A stretch of 64,000 bases of DNA from NCBI RefSeq assembly GCF_964332355.1, contig NZ_OZ201293.1:2046001-2110000 (forward strand), given 5' to 3'. Position numbers and translations under genes: made by a program. This document shows, piece by piece, positions 51,415 to 59,417 of this stretch. The first letter of the stretch is position 1. Each line of letters begins with the position of its first letter. This DNA is from Imbroritus primus (lineage in GTDB: Bacteria; Pseudomonadota; Gammaproteobacteria; Burkholderiales; Burkholderiaceae). The notes beneath the pieces are model-generated. The model searched no databases. It was not told where the DNA came from and worked only from the letters and a program-made list of their open reading frames with translations.

Positions 51415-53469
51415 TTGACACTCATCCAGCCCGTGAGCGGCCACGTCGCGGAAATCATGAACGTGGTGAACCACCAGCTGTGCAGTCAGGAGACCAGCCC
51501 GGTCGTGGCCCGCTCGTGGACGCGCTGCCTGCAGGATTTCAAACTCGACCCGGCGCAAGCCCGCATTCCGCCGGTCCTGACACAGAGCGAACTGAATGTG
51601 CGGCGCGACCGCATGGGCGAGCTGATCGCCTGCGCCAAGCTGGAGATGACCACGCTGTACCAGCAGCTGGCCGATCCCGAACTGGCCGTGGTGCTCACCG
51701 ACGCCGACGGCGTGATCATGCACATGGTGTCCTCGTCCGGCTTTGCCCAGGACGTCGAATCGATCGGCTTTCGCGTGGGCGCAGTATGGAGCGAACGCGA
51801 GGCCGGCACCAACGGCATGGGTACCTGCCTGGCCGAAGGCGAACCGGTCGCGGTGCGCCAGAACGAACACTATTTTGCGCAGTACACCTCGCTGACCTGC
51901 TCCGCCGCACCGATCTTTGACCATCGCGGCGACATCACCGGTGTGCTCGATGTCACCAGCCGCTCGCGCCTGCTGCAGCAGCACTCGCTGGTGCTGGTCG
52001 GCATGTCGCGGCAGATGATCGAGAACCGCCTGCTCGACGAGCGCTTCAAGGATGCGCATCCGATCCACTTCCACACGCGGCCGGAACTGGTCTATACCCT
52101 GCATGAGGGCAAGCTCGCCGTGGACCAGCATGGCAATGTGCTCGCCGCGAACCGTAGCGCCCTGTTCCAGCTCGGCTTCCGCGCCCCGCAGGACCTGCTG
52201 GGCAAGCGCGTGGACGACCTGTTCAAGACGTCGCTCGACGAAATCCTCGCGCGCAGTGCACGTAACTCCTTCCGCCCGGTGCCGGTGTACCGCGTCAGCG
52301 CCTCGAACCGTTTCTTCATGGTGGCACAGCATCCGCATGCCGCCGGCACGCCGGACACCACCATCGACCTGAGCGCCAGCCACCAGGGCCGCCTGCGCAC
52401 AGTGGGCGGCGCACCGCTGACGAGTGCCCCCAAAGCCGATGCCGGCACGCGCCTGGCTTTCGGCGACGCGCACATGGAACAGCAGGTACAACTGGCGCGC
52501 AAGATCATCGACAAGCAGATTCCGATCATGCTGCACGGCGAGACCGGCACCGGCAAGGAAGTCTTCGCCAACGCCATCCACCGCATGAGCCAGCGCAGCA
52601 GCGGTGCCTTCGTGGCCGTCAATTGCGCATCGCTGCCGGAAACCTTGATCGAGAGCGAACTGTTCGGCTACCGCGCCGGTGCCTTTACCGGTGCACAGCG
52701 CGAGGGCCGGCGCGGCAAGATCATCCAGGCCAACGGCGGTACGCTGTTCCTCGACGAGATCGGCGACATGCCGATGATGCTGCAGGCGCGCCTGCTGCGC
52801 GTGCTGGAAGAGCGGCAGGTGACGCCGCTCGGCTCGGAAACAGTGATCGACGTCGATTTCCAGCTGATCAGCGCCAGCCACCGTAATCTGGCCGAACTGG
52901 TGCAGAGCGGCCAGTTCCGTGAAGATCTCTACTACCGCCTGAGCGGCATCGAACTGCGCCTGCCGCCGCTGCGCCAGCGTACCGACCGCCTGGCGCTGAT
53001 GGAACATATCGTGCGCGAGGAAGCGCGCGACCAGCTTGCGCCGACCTTTGCGCCGGATGCCGAACAGGCGCTGCTGCGCTATCACTGGCCCGGCAATATC
53101 CGCCAGTTGCGGCACGTGCTGCGGACCGCCATCGCCCTGTGCGACGGCGGCGTCATCACCTGTCGCCACTTGCCCGCGGAAATTCTCAACCGCCCTGCCA
53201 GCGCGCCGCAGCAACTGGCTGACGACGGCCTGCGCGTCCCTGTGGACCATCCGCCCGCAGCCGTGGCGGAAGAAGAGCTGCCGCCATTCAATGCCATCCA
53301 GATGAACGAGCGCGCCACGATTCTGGGCCTGCTCGACAAGCACCGCTGGAACGTCAGCACTGTGTCGCGCGCGCTCGGTGTAAGCCGCAACACGCTGTAC
53401 CGCAAAATGCACCGCTTGCATATCCGCCTGGCCCAGGCCGAGCAGGCGGACGATGGCGCGGAGGGTTGA
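51415..53469 (+). CDS. AcoR-like sigma-54 activator with GAF and PAS domains
   Basis: A 684-aa enhancer-binding protein. The N-terminal sensory half has a GAF-type domain (about 80-220; GAVWSEREAGTNGMGTCLAEGEPVAV is the AcoR-type signature) and a PAS domain (about 235-330). Then come AAA+ (Walker A GETGTGKE 375-382; GAFTGA 422-427) and a Fis-type helix-turn-helix near 645-680. A TTG start at 51415 is chosen for its GAGGAG ribosome site; no ATG lies near. AcoR-like proteins usually sense a small molecule through GAF. The likely target is the sigma-54 promoter at 54064, and possibly the amine operon. Confidence 0.88.
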   Translation: MTLIQPVSGHVAEIMNVVNHQLCSQETSPVVARSWTRCLQDFKLDPAQARIPPVLTQSELNVRRDRMGELIACAKLEMTTLYQQLADPELAVVLTDADGVIMHMVSSSGFAQDVESIGFRVGAVWSEREAGTNGMGTCLAEGEPVAVRQNEHYFAQYTSLTCSAAPIFDHRGDITGVLDVTSRSRLLQQHSLVLVGMSRQMIENRLLDERFKDAHPIHFHTRPELVYTLHEGKLAVDQHGNVLAANRSALFQLGFRAPQDLLGKRVDDLFKTSLDEILARSARNSFRPVPVYRVSASNRFFMVAQHPHAAGTPDTTIDLSASHQGRLRTVGGAPLTSAPKADAGTRLAFGDAHMEQQVQLARKIIDKQIPIMLHGETGTGKEVFANAIHRMSQRSSGAFVAVNCASLPETLIESELFGYRAGAFTGAQREGRRGKIIQANGGTLFLDEIGDMPMMLQARLLRVLEERQVTPLGSETVIDVDFQLISASHRNLAELVQSGQFREDLYYRLSGIELRLPPLRQRTDRLALMEHIVREEARDQLAPTFAPDAEQALLRYHWPGNIRQLRHVLRTAIALCDGGVITCRHLPAEILNRPASAPQQLADDGLRVPVDHPPAAVAEEELPPFNAIQMNERATILGLLDKHRWNVSTVSRALGVSRNTLYRKMHRLHIRLAQAEQADDGAEG

Positions 53470-53847
53470 ATGACTGTCTCCCCGCCCGTCCTTGCCGACG
53501 ACGAGATCCAGCGCCGCCTGGCCGCCGAACTGCCGCACTGGTATCTGGAAGACGGCTGGCTGCGCCGCAAGTACCGCACCGAGGGCTGGAAAGGCACGCT
53601 CATGGTGGTCAACACCATCGGCCACCTGGCCGAGGCGGCGTGGCATCACCCGGACCTCACGGTGTCGTACGCCTTCGTGATCGTCAAGCTGACCACGCAC
53701 AGCTCCAAGGGCATCACCGAGCGCGATTTCGCGCTGGCGCAGAAGATCGAGGAAGTCGTGCAATGGCAGCCGGGGCTGGCCGGCGGCGCGCTCGAAGGCA
53801 CGCCCAACGACGACCAGCGCTTCCGTTATATCAAGTACGACAAGTAA
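53470..53847 (+). CDS. Pterin-4a-carbinolamine dehydratase-like protein
   Basis: A 125-aa PCD/DCoH-family protein. The conserved H-H-P active-site element appears as AEAAWHHPDLTVSY, and the end has GITERDFALAQKIEE. The classical role is recycling of 4a-hydroxy-tetrahydropterin after phenylalanine hydroxylase, but no such hydroxylase is here. PCD-like genes also occur in H4MPT gene clusters, where the role is not settled to my knowledge. The ATG follows the activator stop with no gap and is coupled to it, so it is transcribed from the activator's promoter and not from the sigma-54 promoter further down. Confidence 0.86.
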   Translation: MTVSPPVLADDEIQRRLAAELPHWYLEDGWLRRKYRTEGWKGTLMVVNTIGHLAEAAWHHPDLTVSYAFVIVKLTTHSSKGITERDFALAQKIEEVVQWQPGLAGGALEGTPNDDQRFRYIKYDK

Positions 53848-53940
53848 GCCGGGGACCGGACCTCGCCAGGACGGCCCTCCTGCGCCGCGCGACGGTAACG
53901 GTGCCGCTGCTGGCCCTGCTGCCTCCGCCCGCCATGCGGT

Positions 53941-53992
53941 CCGTACAGCGTGACAGCCTGTGCGGAAAGCGGAACACCTTGCCGTGACAGCC
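53941..53992 (+). promoter_or_regulatory. Candidate upstream activating sequence for the sigma-54 promoter
   Basis: A near-perfect dyad CCGTACAG-N9-CTGTGCGG (53941-53965; 7 of 8 pairs) lies about 120 bp upstream of the sigma-54 -24/-12 element, the usual place for enhancer sites. CGTGACAGCC occurs twice, at 53949-53958 and 53983-53992, 34 bp apart (about three helical turns). The half-site TGTGCGG also appears in the dmmD control region. Confidence 0.5.
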
Positions 53993-54063
53993 GCGCCGCG
54001 CCAGCTTGCACAGGATGTCCCCACCCCGGCTGACACACCGTTCGGCCCATCTTTCCGCCCGCT

Positions 54064-54079
54064 TGGTATGGCCTTTGCT
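54064..54079 (+). promoter_or_regulatory. Sigma-54 (RpoN) -24/-12 promoter
   Basis: TGGTATGGCCTTTGCT: the GG doublet (54065-54066) and the GC doublet (54077-54078) are exactly 10 bp apart, with TT before the GC as in the consensus TGGCACG-N4-TTGC. It lies 34 bp upstream of the beta-RFAP synthase start, and a likely transcription start is near 54090. Two sigma-54 activators are encoded directly upstream. No competing sigma-70 promoter is seen. Confidence 0.7.
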
Positions 54080-54112
54080 TCAAGTGCTCCCCAAAGCCAT
54101 GAGGAGACCGCC

Positions 54113-55231
54113 ATGCCACTGATTGCAGAACCGACCACAGCCCAGCCACCCGGCCAGACCGGCGCGGCCAGCCCTGTGGCCCGCCCGCAATCCGGCGCGC
54201 AGTCGGCTTCCCCGCAATCGCTCCCGCCATCGACAGCGGCCCCGGGCTCCACCGTCGTATCGGCCACCGCCCGCCTGCACCTCGGCTTTCTCGACCCCGG
54301 CGCATCGCTTGGCCGGCGCTTCGGCAGTCTCGGCCTGTCGATCGATGGCTTGTCGACCACTGTGGAACTGCTGCCGGCCAGCGAGGACCGCGTGGTGGCC
54401 AGCAACGATGCGGCACATCCGGAATGCGCACGCGTCAGCCGCCTGCTGGCCGACCTGAAGCGCGCCGCCAACCTGCGCCAGGCCAGCGAGATCCGCCTGC
54501 ACACCACGCTGCCGGCCCATGCCGGCTTCGGCTCCGGCACGCAGCTCGCGCTCGCGGTCGGGCGCGCCTTTGCCAACCAGTACCAGTTACCGTGGACCAC
54601 TGCGGACATCGCGCGCATCCTCGGTCGGGGCGGCCGTTCGGGCGTCGGCATCGCCGCCTTCGACCAGGGCGGCCTGCTGGTCGACGGCGGCCCGCAGAGC
54701 CCGGGACATGTCCCGCCACTACTGGCGCGCTTCGATTTTCCGGAAGCCTGGCGCATCGTGCTGGTCCAGGACGTGACGCGCACCGGCCTGCACGGCGACG
54801 CGGAAAAGACCGCTATCCGCGCCCTGCCGCCCTTTCCGCAGGAACTGGCGGCGCAGATGTGTCACCGCATCCTGATGCAGATCCTGCCCGCCACGGCGGA
54901 GGCCGATTTTGCTCCGTTCGCCGAGGGCGTCAACCTGTTGCAGACGACCATCGGCGATTACTTCGCCTCGGCCCAGGGCGGCGACATGTACGCCAGCCCG
55001 GCCGTGGGCCGCTTGTTGCACTGGGCCGGCCAGCACGCGCTTGCCGCCACAGGCCAGAGCTCGTGGGGCCCGACCGGGTTCGCCATCCTGCCGTCGCAGA
55101 GCGAAGCCGAGCGCTTGCTCCAGGCAGCGCGCCATGCCGGACTGGTCGACCCCGCCCTGCGCGTGCAGATCGTGCGCGGCCGCAACCGCGGCGCGCAGAT
55201 CTCGCGTCCGGCCGCGGCACGCACGGCCTGA
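54113..55231 (+). CDS. Beta-ribofuranosylaminobenzene 5'-phosphate synthase (beta-RFAP synthase) family protein
   Basis: First committed enzyme of the aminobenzoate-ribose side arm of (dephospho-)tetrahydromethanopterin: p-aminobenzoate plus PRPP. The 372-aa protein has the GHMP-kinase-like fold of this family: ATARLHLGFLDPGASLGRRFGSLGLSID at the start of the domain and HAGFGSGTQLALAVGRAF as the glycine loop. The first 48 residues are Pro/Ala/Ser-rich and probably disordered. The start at 54113 has GAGGAGA. It is the first gene after the sigma-54 promoter and so probably leads the operon through mtdB and mch. Confidence 0.87.
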   Translation: MPLIAEPTTAQPPGQTGAASPVARPQSGAQSASPQSLPPSTAAPGSTVVSATARLHLGFLDPGASLGRRFGSLGLSIDGLSTTVELLPASEDRVVASNDAAHPECARVSRLLADLKRAANLRQASEIRLHTTLPAHAGFGSGTQLALAVGRAFANQYQLPWTTADIARILGRGGRSGVGIAAFDQGGLLVDGGPQSPGHVPPLLARFDFPEAWRIVLVQDVTRTGLHGDAEKTAIRALPPFPQELAAQMCHRILMQILPATAEADFAPFAEGVNLLQTTIGDYFASAQGGDMYASPAVGRLLHWAGQHALAATGQSSWGPTGFAILPSQSEAERLLQAARHAGLVDPALRVQIVRGRNRGAQISRPAAARTA

Positions 55232-55327
55232 TGGCACGCATGATGGACCACACGACATTCAGCACTGCACGCGCGGACTGACCGCGCGCTCCTCCATTTT
55301 TTCTGACGGATCGAGGGATTCCACACC

Positions 55328-56233
55328 ATGGCACGCCGTACCATCCTGCACATGTTCACTCCGGGCAAACAGATGAGCCCTTTCGACGTCAACATGGGTG
55401 TTGACGCCGGCTACGAGGTTGCCGTGCCGTACTGCGAAGTCGGCATGGACAATATCGTCGCCATGACCCAGGACGCGATCTTTTCACGCGGCCCCAAGGG
55501 CGTCGCCAGCACCGGCATCTTCATCGGCGGGCGCGACGTGGTGATGGCCGCCGACATGCTGGCCCTGGCGCGTGGCGCCATGGTCCCGCCGTTCGAAGTA
55601 CCGGTGTTTGCCGATCCCAGCGGCTCGTACACCACGGCGGCGGCGCTGGTGGCGTCGGTGGAACGGCAGCTGCGCAAGGCGCACAACACCGATTTCGCCG
55701 GACGCCGCGTGCTGGTGCTCGGCGGCAGCGGCGCGGTGGGCCGCATTGCCGGCGCACTGGCCTCGCAACTCGGCGCCCAGGTCTGGCTGTCGAGCCGCAA
55801 GACCACCGAGGAGGCCGCGCGCGTCGCCGAGGAAACCAACAAGCGCTTCAATGCCCATACCGAGGGCGTGGTGATCCGCACGAGCGACATGCTGCAGTCG
55901 GTGCTGTCGGATACCGACGTGGTGTTCGCCACCGCCAGCGCCGGCGTACAGGTGATCAGCGAGAGCGAGCGCGCCGCCGCCCGCAAGCTGCTGGTCGCTG
56001 CCGACGTCAACGCCGTGCCGCCGGCCGGCATTGCCGGCGTGGGCGTGATGGATGACGGCAAGCGTATCGGCGACAGCAATGCCGTCGGCATCGGCGCGCT
56101 GGCGATCGGCAACGTCAAGTACCAGGTGCAGCACCGCCTGTTCGTGCAGATGCGCGAATCCGCCAAACCGGTCTACCTCGGCTTCGAGGAAGCCATGGCA
56201 ATGGCCCGCGACGTCGCGGCGGAGCTGGACTGA
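55328..56233 (+). CDS. mtdB: Methylene-tetrahydromethanopterin dehydrogenase
   Basis: Oxidises methylene-H4MPT to methenyl-H4MPT with NAD(P). The 301-aa protein begins ARRTILHMFTPGKQMSPFDVNMGVDAGYE, the MtdB signature, and has a nucleotide-binding motif LVLGGSGAVGRIAG near residue 128. It is of the MtdB type of Methylobacterium, specific to H4MPT, and not the folate-linked MtdA. The 96-bp gap before it contains a TGGCACG sequence lacking a proper -12, and no other promoter. Next gene starts 5 bp after. Confidence 0.92.
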   Translation: MARRTILHMFTPGKQMSPFDVNMGVDAGYEVAVPYCEVGMDNIVAMTQDAIFSRGPKGVASTGIFIGGRDVVMAADMLALARGAMVPPFEVPVFADPSGSYTTAAALVASVERQLRKAHNTDFAGRRVLVLGGSGAVGRIAGALASQLGAQVWLSSRKTTEEAARVAEETNKRFNAHTEGVVIRTSDMLQSVLSDTDVVFATASAGVQVISESERAAARKLLVAADVNAVPPAGIAGVGVMDDGKRIGDSNAVGIGALAIGNVKYQVQHRLFVQMRESAKPVYLGFEEAMAMARDVAAELD

Positions 56234-56238
56234 CGGCC

Positions 56239-57444
56239 ATGGGTGCGCCGGAGCTCATCGTCGCCGGGCTGTCTGCCCGCATGATGACCGAATCGGCGCA
56301 CGCCGCCGGCTTCGAGGTGACGGCGCTCGACCTGTTCGGCGATGCGGATACACGTCATGCCGCGCACGCCTGGGAGCCCATCGGCAATCCTGCCACCCTG
56401 ACCATTTCCGCCGAGGCGACGCTGGCAGCGCTGCAGCGCCTGCGCCTACGGCCGCCGCTGGTCGGCTGGGTCGCCGGTACCGGCTTCGAGGATCAGCCCG
56501 ACCTGCTGGAGGCCGGCGCCCGGATCGTGCCGCTGCTGGGCAATCCGCCCGACACGGTGCGCCTGCTCAAGGATCCGGAACGCTTCTTCGGCATGCTGCA
56601 GGAACTTGGCATTCCCCACCCGGAAACGCGCCTGACACCACCTGACGATCCGCGCGGCTGGCTGTGCAAGGCCATTGGCGGCGCGGGCGCGTGGCATATC
56701 CGTCCGGCGGAAGAAGCGCGGCCCGGCATGCACGCGTATTTCCAGCGGCAGATGCCCGGCATTCCCATGTCGGTGATCTTCCTCGCCCACCAGGGCGGGG
56801 CGCGCGGCAGCGTGCGGATCCTCGGCATCAACCGCCAGTGGATCGGCCAGCGCAGCGATATGCCCTATGTGTTCGAAGGCGTCAGCGGCCCGGTGACTTT
56901 GCCGCCGCAGATCATGCAGCACCTCGCGGATGCCGTGCAGGGCATCGCACGCACCTGCGGGCTGGTCGGCCTGAACAGCCTCGATTTCCTGTTCGACGCG
57001 CCCGATTTCCATGTGCTGGAAGTCAATCCGCGGCCCACCGCCGCGATGGCGCTGTATGAAGACAGTTATGCGCACGGCCTGATGCATGCACATGTCCAGG
57101 CGTGCCAGGGCGTCACGCCCATGCCGCAGCGCATCGAGACACCTGCCGTGCGCGGCTGCCGTACCGTATTCGCGGAGCATGAGCAGCACATCAATGCCTC
57201 GCTCTCCGGTACGCTCATGCGCGCCGGATGGTGCCATGACATTCCGGTGCCGGGCATCCGCATCGGTGCGGGCGAACCGCTCTGCACCGTTTCTGCCTGC
57301 GCCACTTCCCTCGCCGCGGTCGATGCCTTGCTGCATGACCGCTGCACGCAAACCCTTGATTACCTGAAGGCCCTGCATGTCGACAACCATGTCCCAAGCC
57401 GCCGTCCCGACCAACCTCTCCCGGCCCAGCGTCAACGCCCTTAG
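56239..57444 (+). CDS. ATP-grasp protein of the H4MPT cluster
   Basis: A 401-aa ATP-grasp-fold protein. The recognisable parts are LLKDPERFFGMLQELGIPHPETRL (start of the ATP-grasp domain), CKAIGGAGAWHI (nucleotide loop) and HVLEVNPRPTAAM (metal-binding end). Proteins of this sort occur in most bacterial H4MPT clusters and are thought to help make the cofactor or its poly-glutamate-like tail; the exact reaction is not known to me. Its last 68 bp overlap the mch start in another frame. Start is an ATG 5 bp after mtdB. Confidence 0.75.
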   Translation: MGAPELIVAGLSARMMTESAHAAGFEVTALDLFGDADTRHAAHAWEPIGNPATLTISAEATLAALQRLRLRPPLVGWVAGTGFEDQPDLLEAGARIVPLLGNPPDTVRLLKDPERFFGMLQELGIPHPETRLTPPDDPRGWLCKAIGGAGAWHIRPAEEARPGMHAYFQRQMPGIPMSVIFLAHQGGARGSVRILGINRQWIGQRSDMPYVFEGVSGPVTLPPQIMQHLADAVQGIARTCGLVGLNSLDFLFDAPDFHVLEVNPRPTAAMALYEDSYAHGLMHAHVQACQGVTPMPQRIETPAVRGCRTVFAEHEQHINASLSGTLMRAGWCHDIPVPGIRIGAGEPLCTVSACATSLAAVDALLHDRCTQTLDYLKALHVDNHVPSRRPDQPLPAQRQRP

Positions 57445-58396
57445 CGCCCCGAGTGTCGCCCACCTGCTGGAGCGCAGCGCCGAATGGAACCTTGCCTGCA
57501 GCGAGGGGCCGCTCGGCGTGCGCGTGATCGACGCCGGCATCGACGCGCCAGGCAGTGTGGCTGCCGGCGTCGCCATCACCGGCATCTGCATGGGCGGACT
57601 CGGCGAAGTACGCTTGCGGCATGGCGGTGACAGCGAACAATGGCCCACCTGGATCGACGTGCACAGCGCGCAGCCGGTGCTCGCCTGCCTGGCGAGCCAG
57701 TACGCCGGCTGGAGCCTGTCGGCCAGCAAGGAAGAGACTGGCGGCAAGAAATTCTTTGCACTCGGCTCGGGCCCGGCACGCGCGCTCGCCGGACGCGAGC
57801 CGCTGTTCGAGGAACTCGGCTACCGCGACCAGCCCGGCGCCGCCTGCCTCGTGCTCGAAGTCGACCGCCCGCCGCCTGAAGTGGTGATCCGCAAGGTGCT
57901 GCGCGATTGCGGGCTGGAGCCGCATCAGCTCACGGTCATCCTGACGCCCACCACCAGCCTCGCCGGCACCACGCAGGTGGTCGGCCGCGTGCTCGAAGTC
58001 GCCCTGCACAAGGCGCATGTCCTCGGCTTTGCGCTGCACGACATCGTCGGCGGCAGCGCCTCGGCTCCGCTCCCGCCGCCCGGCGCGGATGGCGGCGAAG
58101 CCATGGGTCGCACCAACGATGCCATCCTCTACGGCGGCCGCGTGCAGCTCACGGTGAATACCGACGACGACAAGGCGCGTGCGCTGGCCAACGATCTGCC
58201 GTCGATGCGCTCGCCCGACTATGGCCGGCCGTTTGCCGACATCTTCAAGGAAGTCGAGTACGATTTCTACAAGATCGATCCCAACCTCTTTGCCCCCGCC
58301 GAGGTGTGGGTCAGTAATCTCGCCACCGGCCGCACATGGCATGCCGGCGCGCTCAATATGCCGCTGCTGCGGGGACAGTGGCTGCAGGAAGCATGA
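57377..58396 (+). CDS. mch: Methenyl-tetrahydromethanopterin cyclohydrolase
   Basis: Hydrolyses methenyl-H4MPT to 5-formyl-H4MPT. The 339-aa protein has the family segments SVNALSAPSVAHLL, ASKEETGGKKFFALGSGPARAL and GRTNDAILYGGRV. Start ATG 57377 has GAAGG at good spacing but lies inside the preceding gene; a second ATG 4 codons later is also possible. It ends 1 bp before the next start. With MtdB and Fae it forms the middle of the formaldehyde-to-formate route. Confidence 0.93.
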   Translation: MSTTMSQAAVPTNLSRPSVNALSAPSVAHLLERSAEWNLACSEGPLGVRVIDAGIDAPGSVAAGVAITGICMGGLGEVRLRHGGDSEQWPTWIDVHSAQPVLACLASQYAGWSLSASKEETGGKKFFALGSGPARALAGREPLFEELGYRDQPGAACLVLEVDRPPPEVVIRKVLRDCGLEPHQLTVILTPTTSLAGTTQVVGRVLEVALHKAHVLGFALHDIVGGSASAPLPPPGADGGEAMGRTNDAILYGGRVQLTVNTDDDKARALANDLPSMRSPDYGRPFADIFKEVEYDFYKIDPNLFAPAEVWVSNLATGRTWHAGALNMPLLRGQWLQEA

Positions 58397-58397
58397 C

Positions 58398-59417
58398 ATG
58401 ACCGTGCACGCGCACATCCCGGCCGACATCCCGCCAGCCCAGCCGACCCGGTCCCCAGGCCGCCCCTTGCGCGTCGCCATCATGACCGATGAAACCGGCT
58501 GGCACACCACACGGCTCAAGCGCGCCCTGCGCGCGCGCGGCTGCGAAGGACGCTGCGTGGACCTCGCCGATTGCGGCTTTGACCTGACGCGGCACTGGCA
58601 CGGCCTCTCAATCCCCGGCTACGGCCGCGAGCTGCCCGATGCGGTAATCGTGCGCGGCATCGCTGGCGGCAGCTTCGAGCAGGTCACGCTGCGCCTGGGC
58701 ATCCTGCACGCGCTGCGCGAACTCGGCGTGCCCGTCTATAACGATGCACGCGCCATCGAACGCAGTGTCGACAAGGGCATGACCAGTTTCCTGCTGCACC
58801 GCGCCGGCGTCGCTACGCCCGCCGCGTGGGTCACGGAATCGGCCCCGCACGCGCAGCGCATCGTCATGCGCGAGGGCGCGGCGGGCCGCGCGCTGGTGCT
58901 CAAGCCGCTGTTCGGTTCACAGGGCAAGGGGCTGACGCGTGCCGGCCATGTGAACGGCGCGCCAGCCGCCCTGCCCCGACTCGCACCGTACGGCCACGTG
59001 GCTTATCTGCAGCGCTTCCAGGCGGCCCGCACGGCGCCCGGCTTCGACTGGCGCATCCTCGTTGTCGGCGGCCGCGCGGTAGCCGCGATGCGGCGCGTCA
59101 GTGCCGGCTGGATCCACAATGTGGCGCAAGGCGCGCGCTGCGAAGCGGCCGACATTCCGCCCGCGCTGGCCGATCTGGCAATCCGCGCGACGGCCGCACT
59201 GGGCCTCGACTATGCCGGCATCGACCTGATGCCGGCCGGAGAAGACCGTGCTGATGGCGCTGGCGCGGTGGTGATTGAAGTCAACGGCGTGGCGGCCTGG
59301 CGCGGCCTGCAATCGACCACCGACGTCGATATCGCCGGCTTGCTGGTGGACGACCTGCTGCAACGCCGGCTCGGCATGCCCCTTATCGCCGACGCAGCCC
59401 AGGGAAGCGCCGCATGA
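58398..59417 (+). CDS. RimK-like ATP-grasp ligase of the H4MPT cluster
   Basis: A 339-aa RimK-family alpha-L-glutamate-ligase-like protein. The ATP-grasp core has VLKPLFGSQGKGLTR (P-loop-like), DWRILVVGGRAVAAM and VIEVNGVAAWRGLQ (metal-binding). In archaea the related MptN adds glutamate to H4MPT, and this protein likely modifies the side chain of the bacterial cofactor in the same way, which is inference. The ATG lies 1 bp after mch, and the stop overlaps the next start by 4 bp. Confidence 0.8.
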   Translation: MTVHAHIPADIPPAQPTRSPGRPLRVAIMTDETGWHTTRLKRALRARGCEGRCVDLADCGFDLTRHWHGLSIPGYGRELPDAVIVRGIAGGSFEQVTLRLGILHALRELGVPVYNDARAIERSVDKGMTSFLLHRAGVATPAAWVTESAPHAQRIVMREGAAGRALVLKPLFGSQGKGLTRAGHVNGAPAALPRLAPYGHVAYLQRFQAARTAPGFDWRILVVGGRAVAAMRRVSAGWIHNVAQGARCEAADIPPALADLAIRATAALGLDYAGIDLMPAGEDRADGAGAVVIEVNGVAAWRGLQSTTDVDIAGLLVDDLLQRRLGMPLIADAAQGSAA

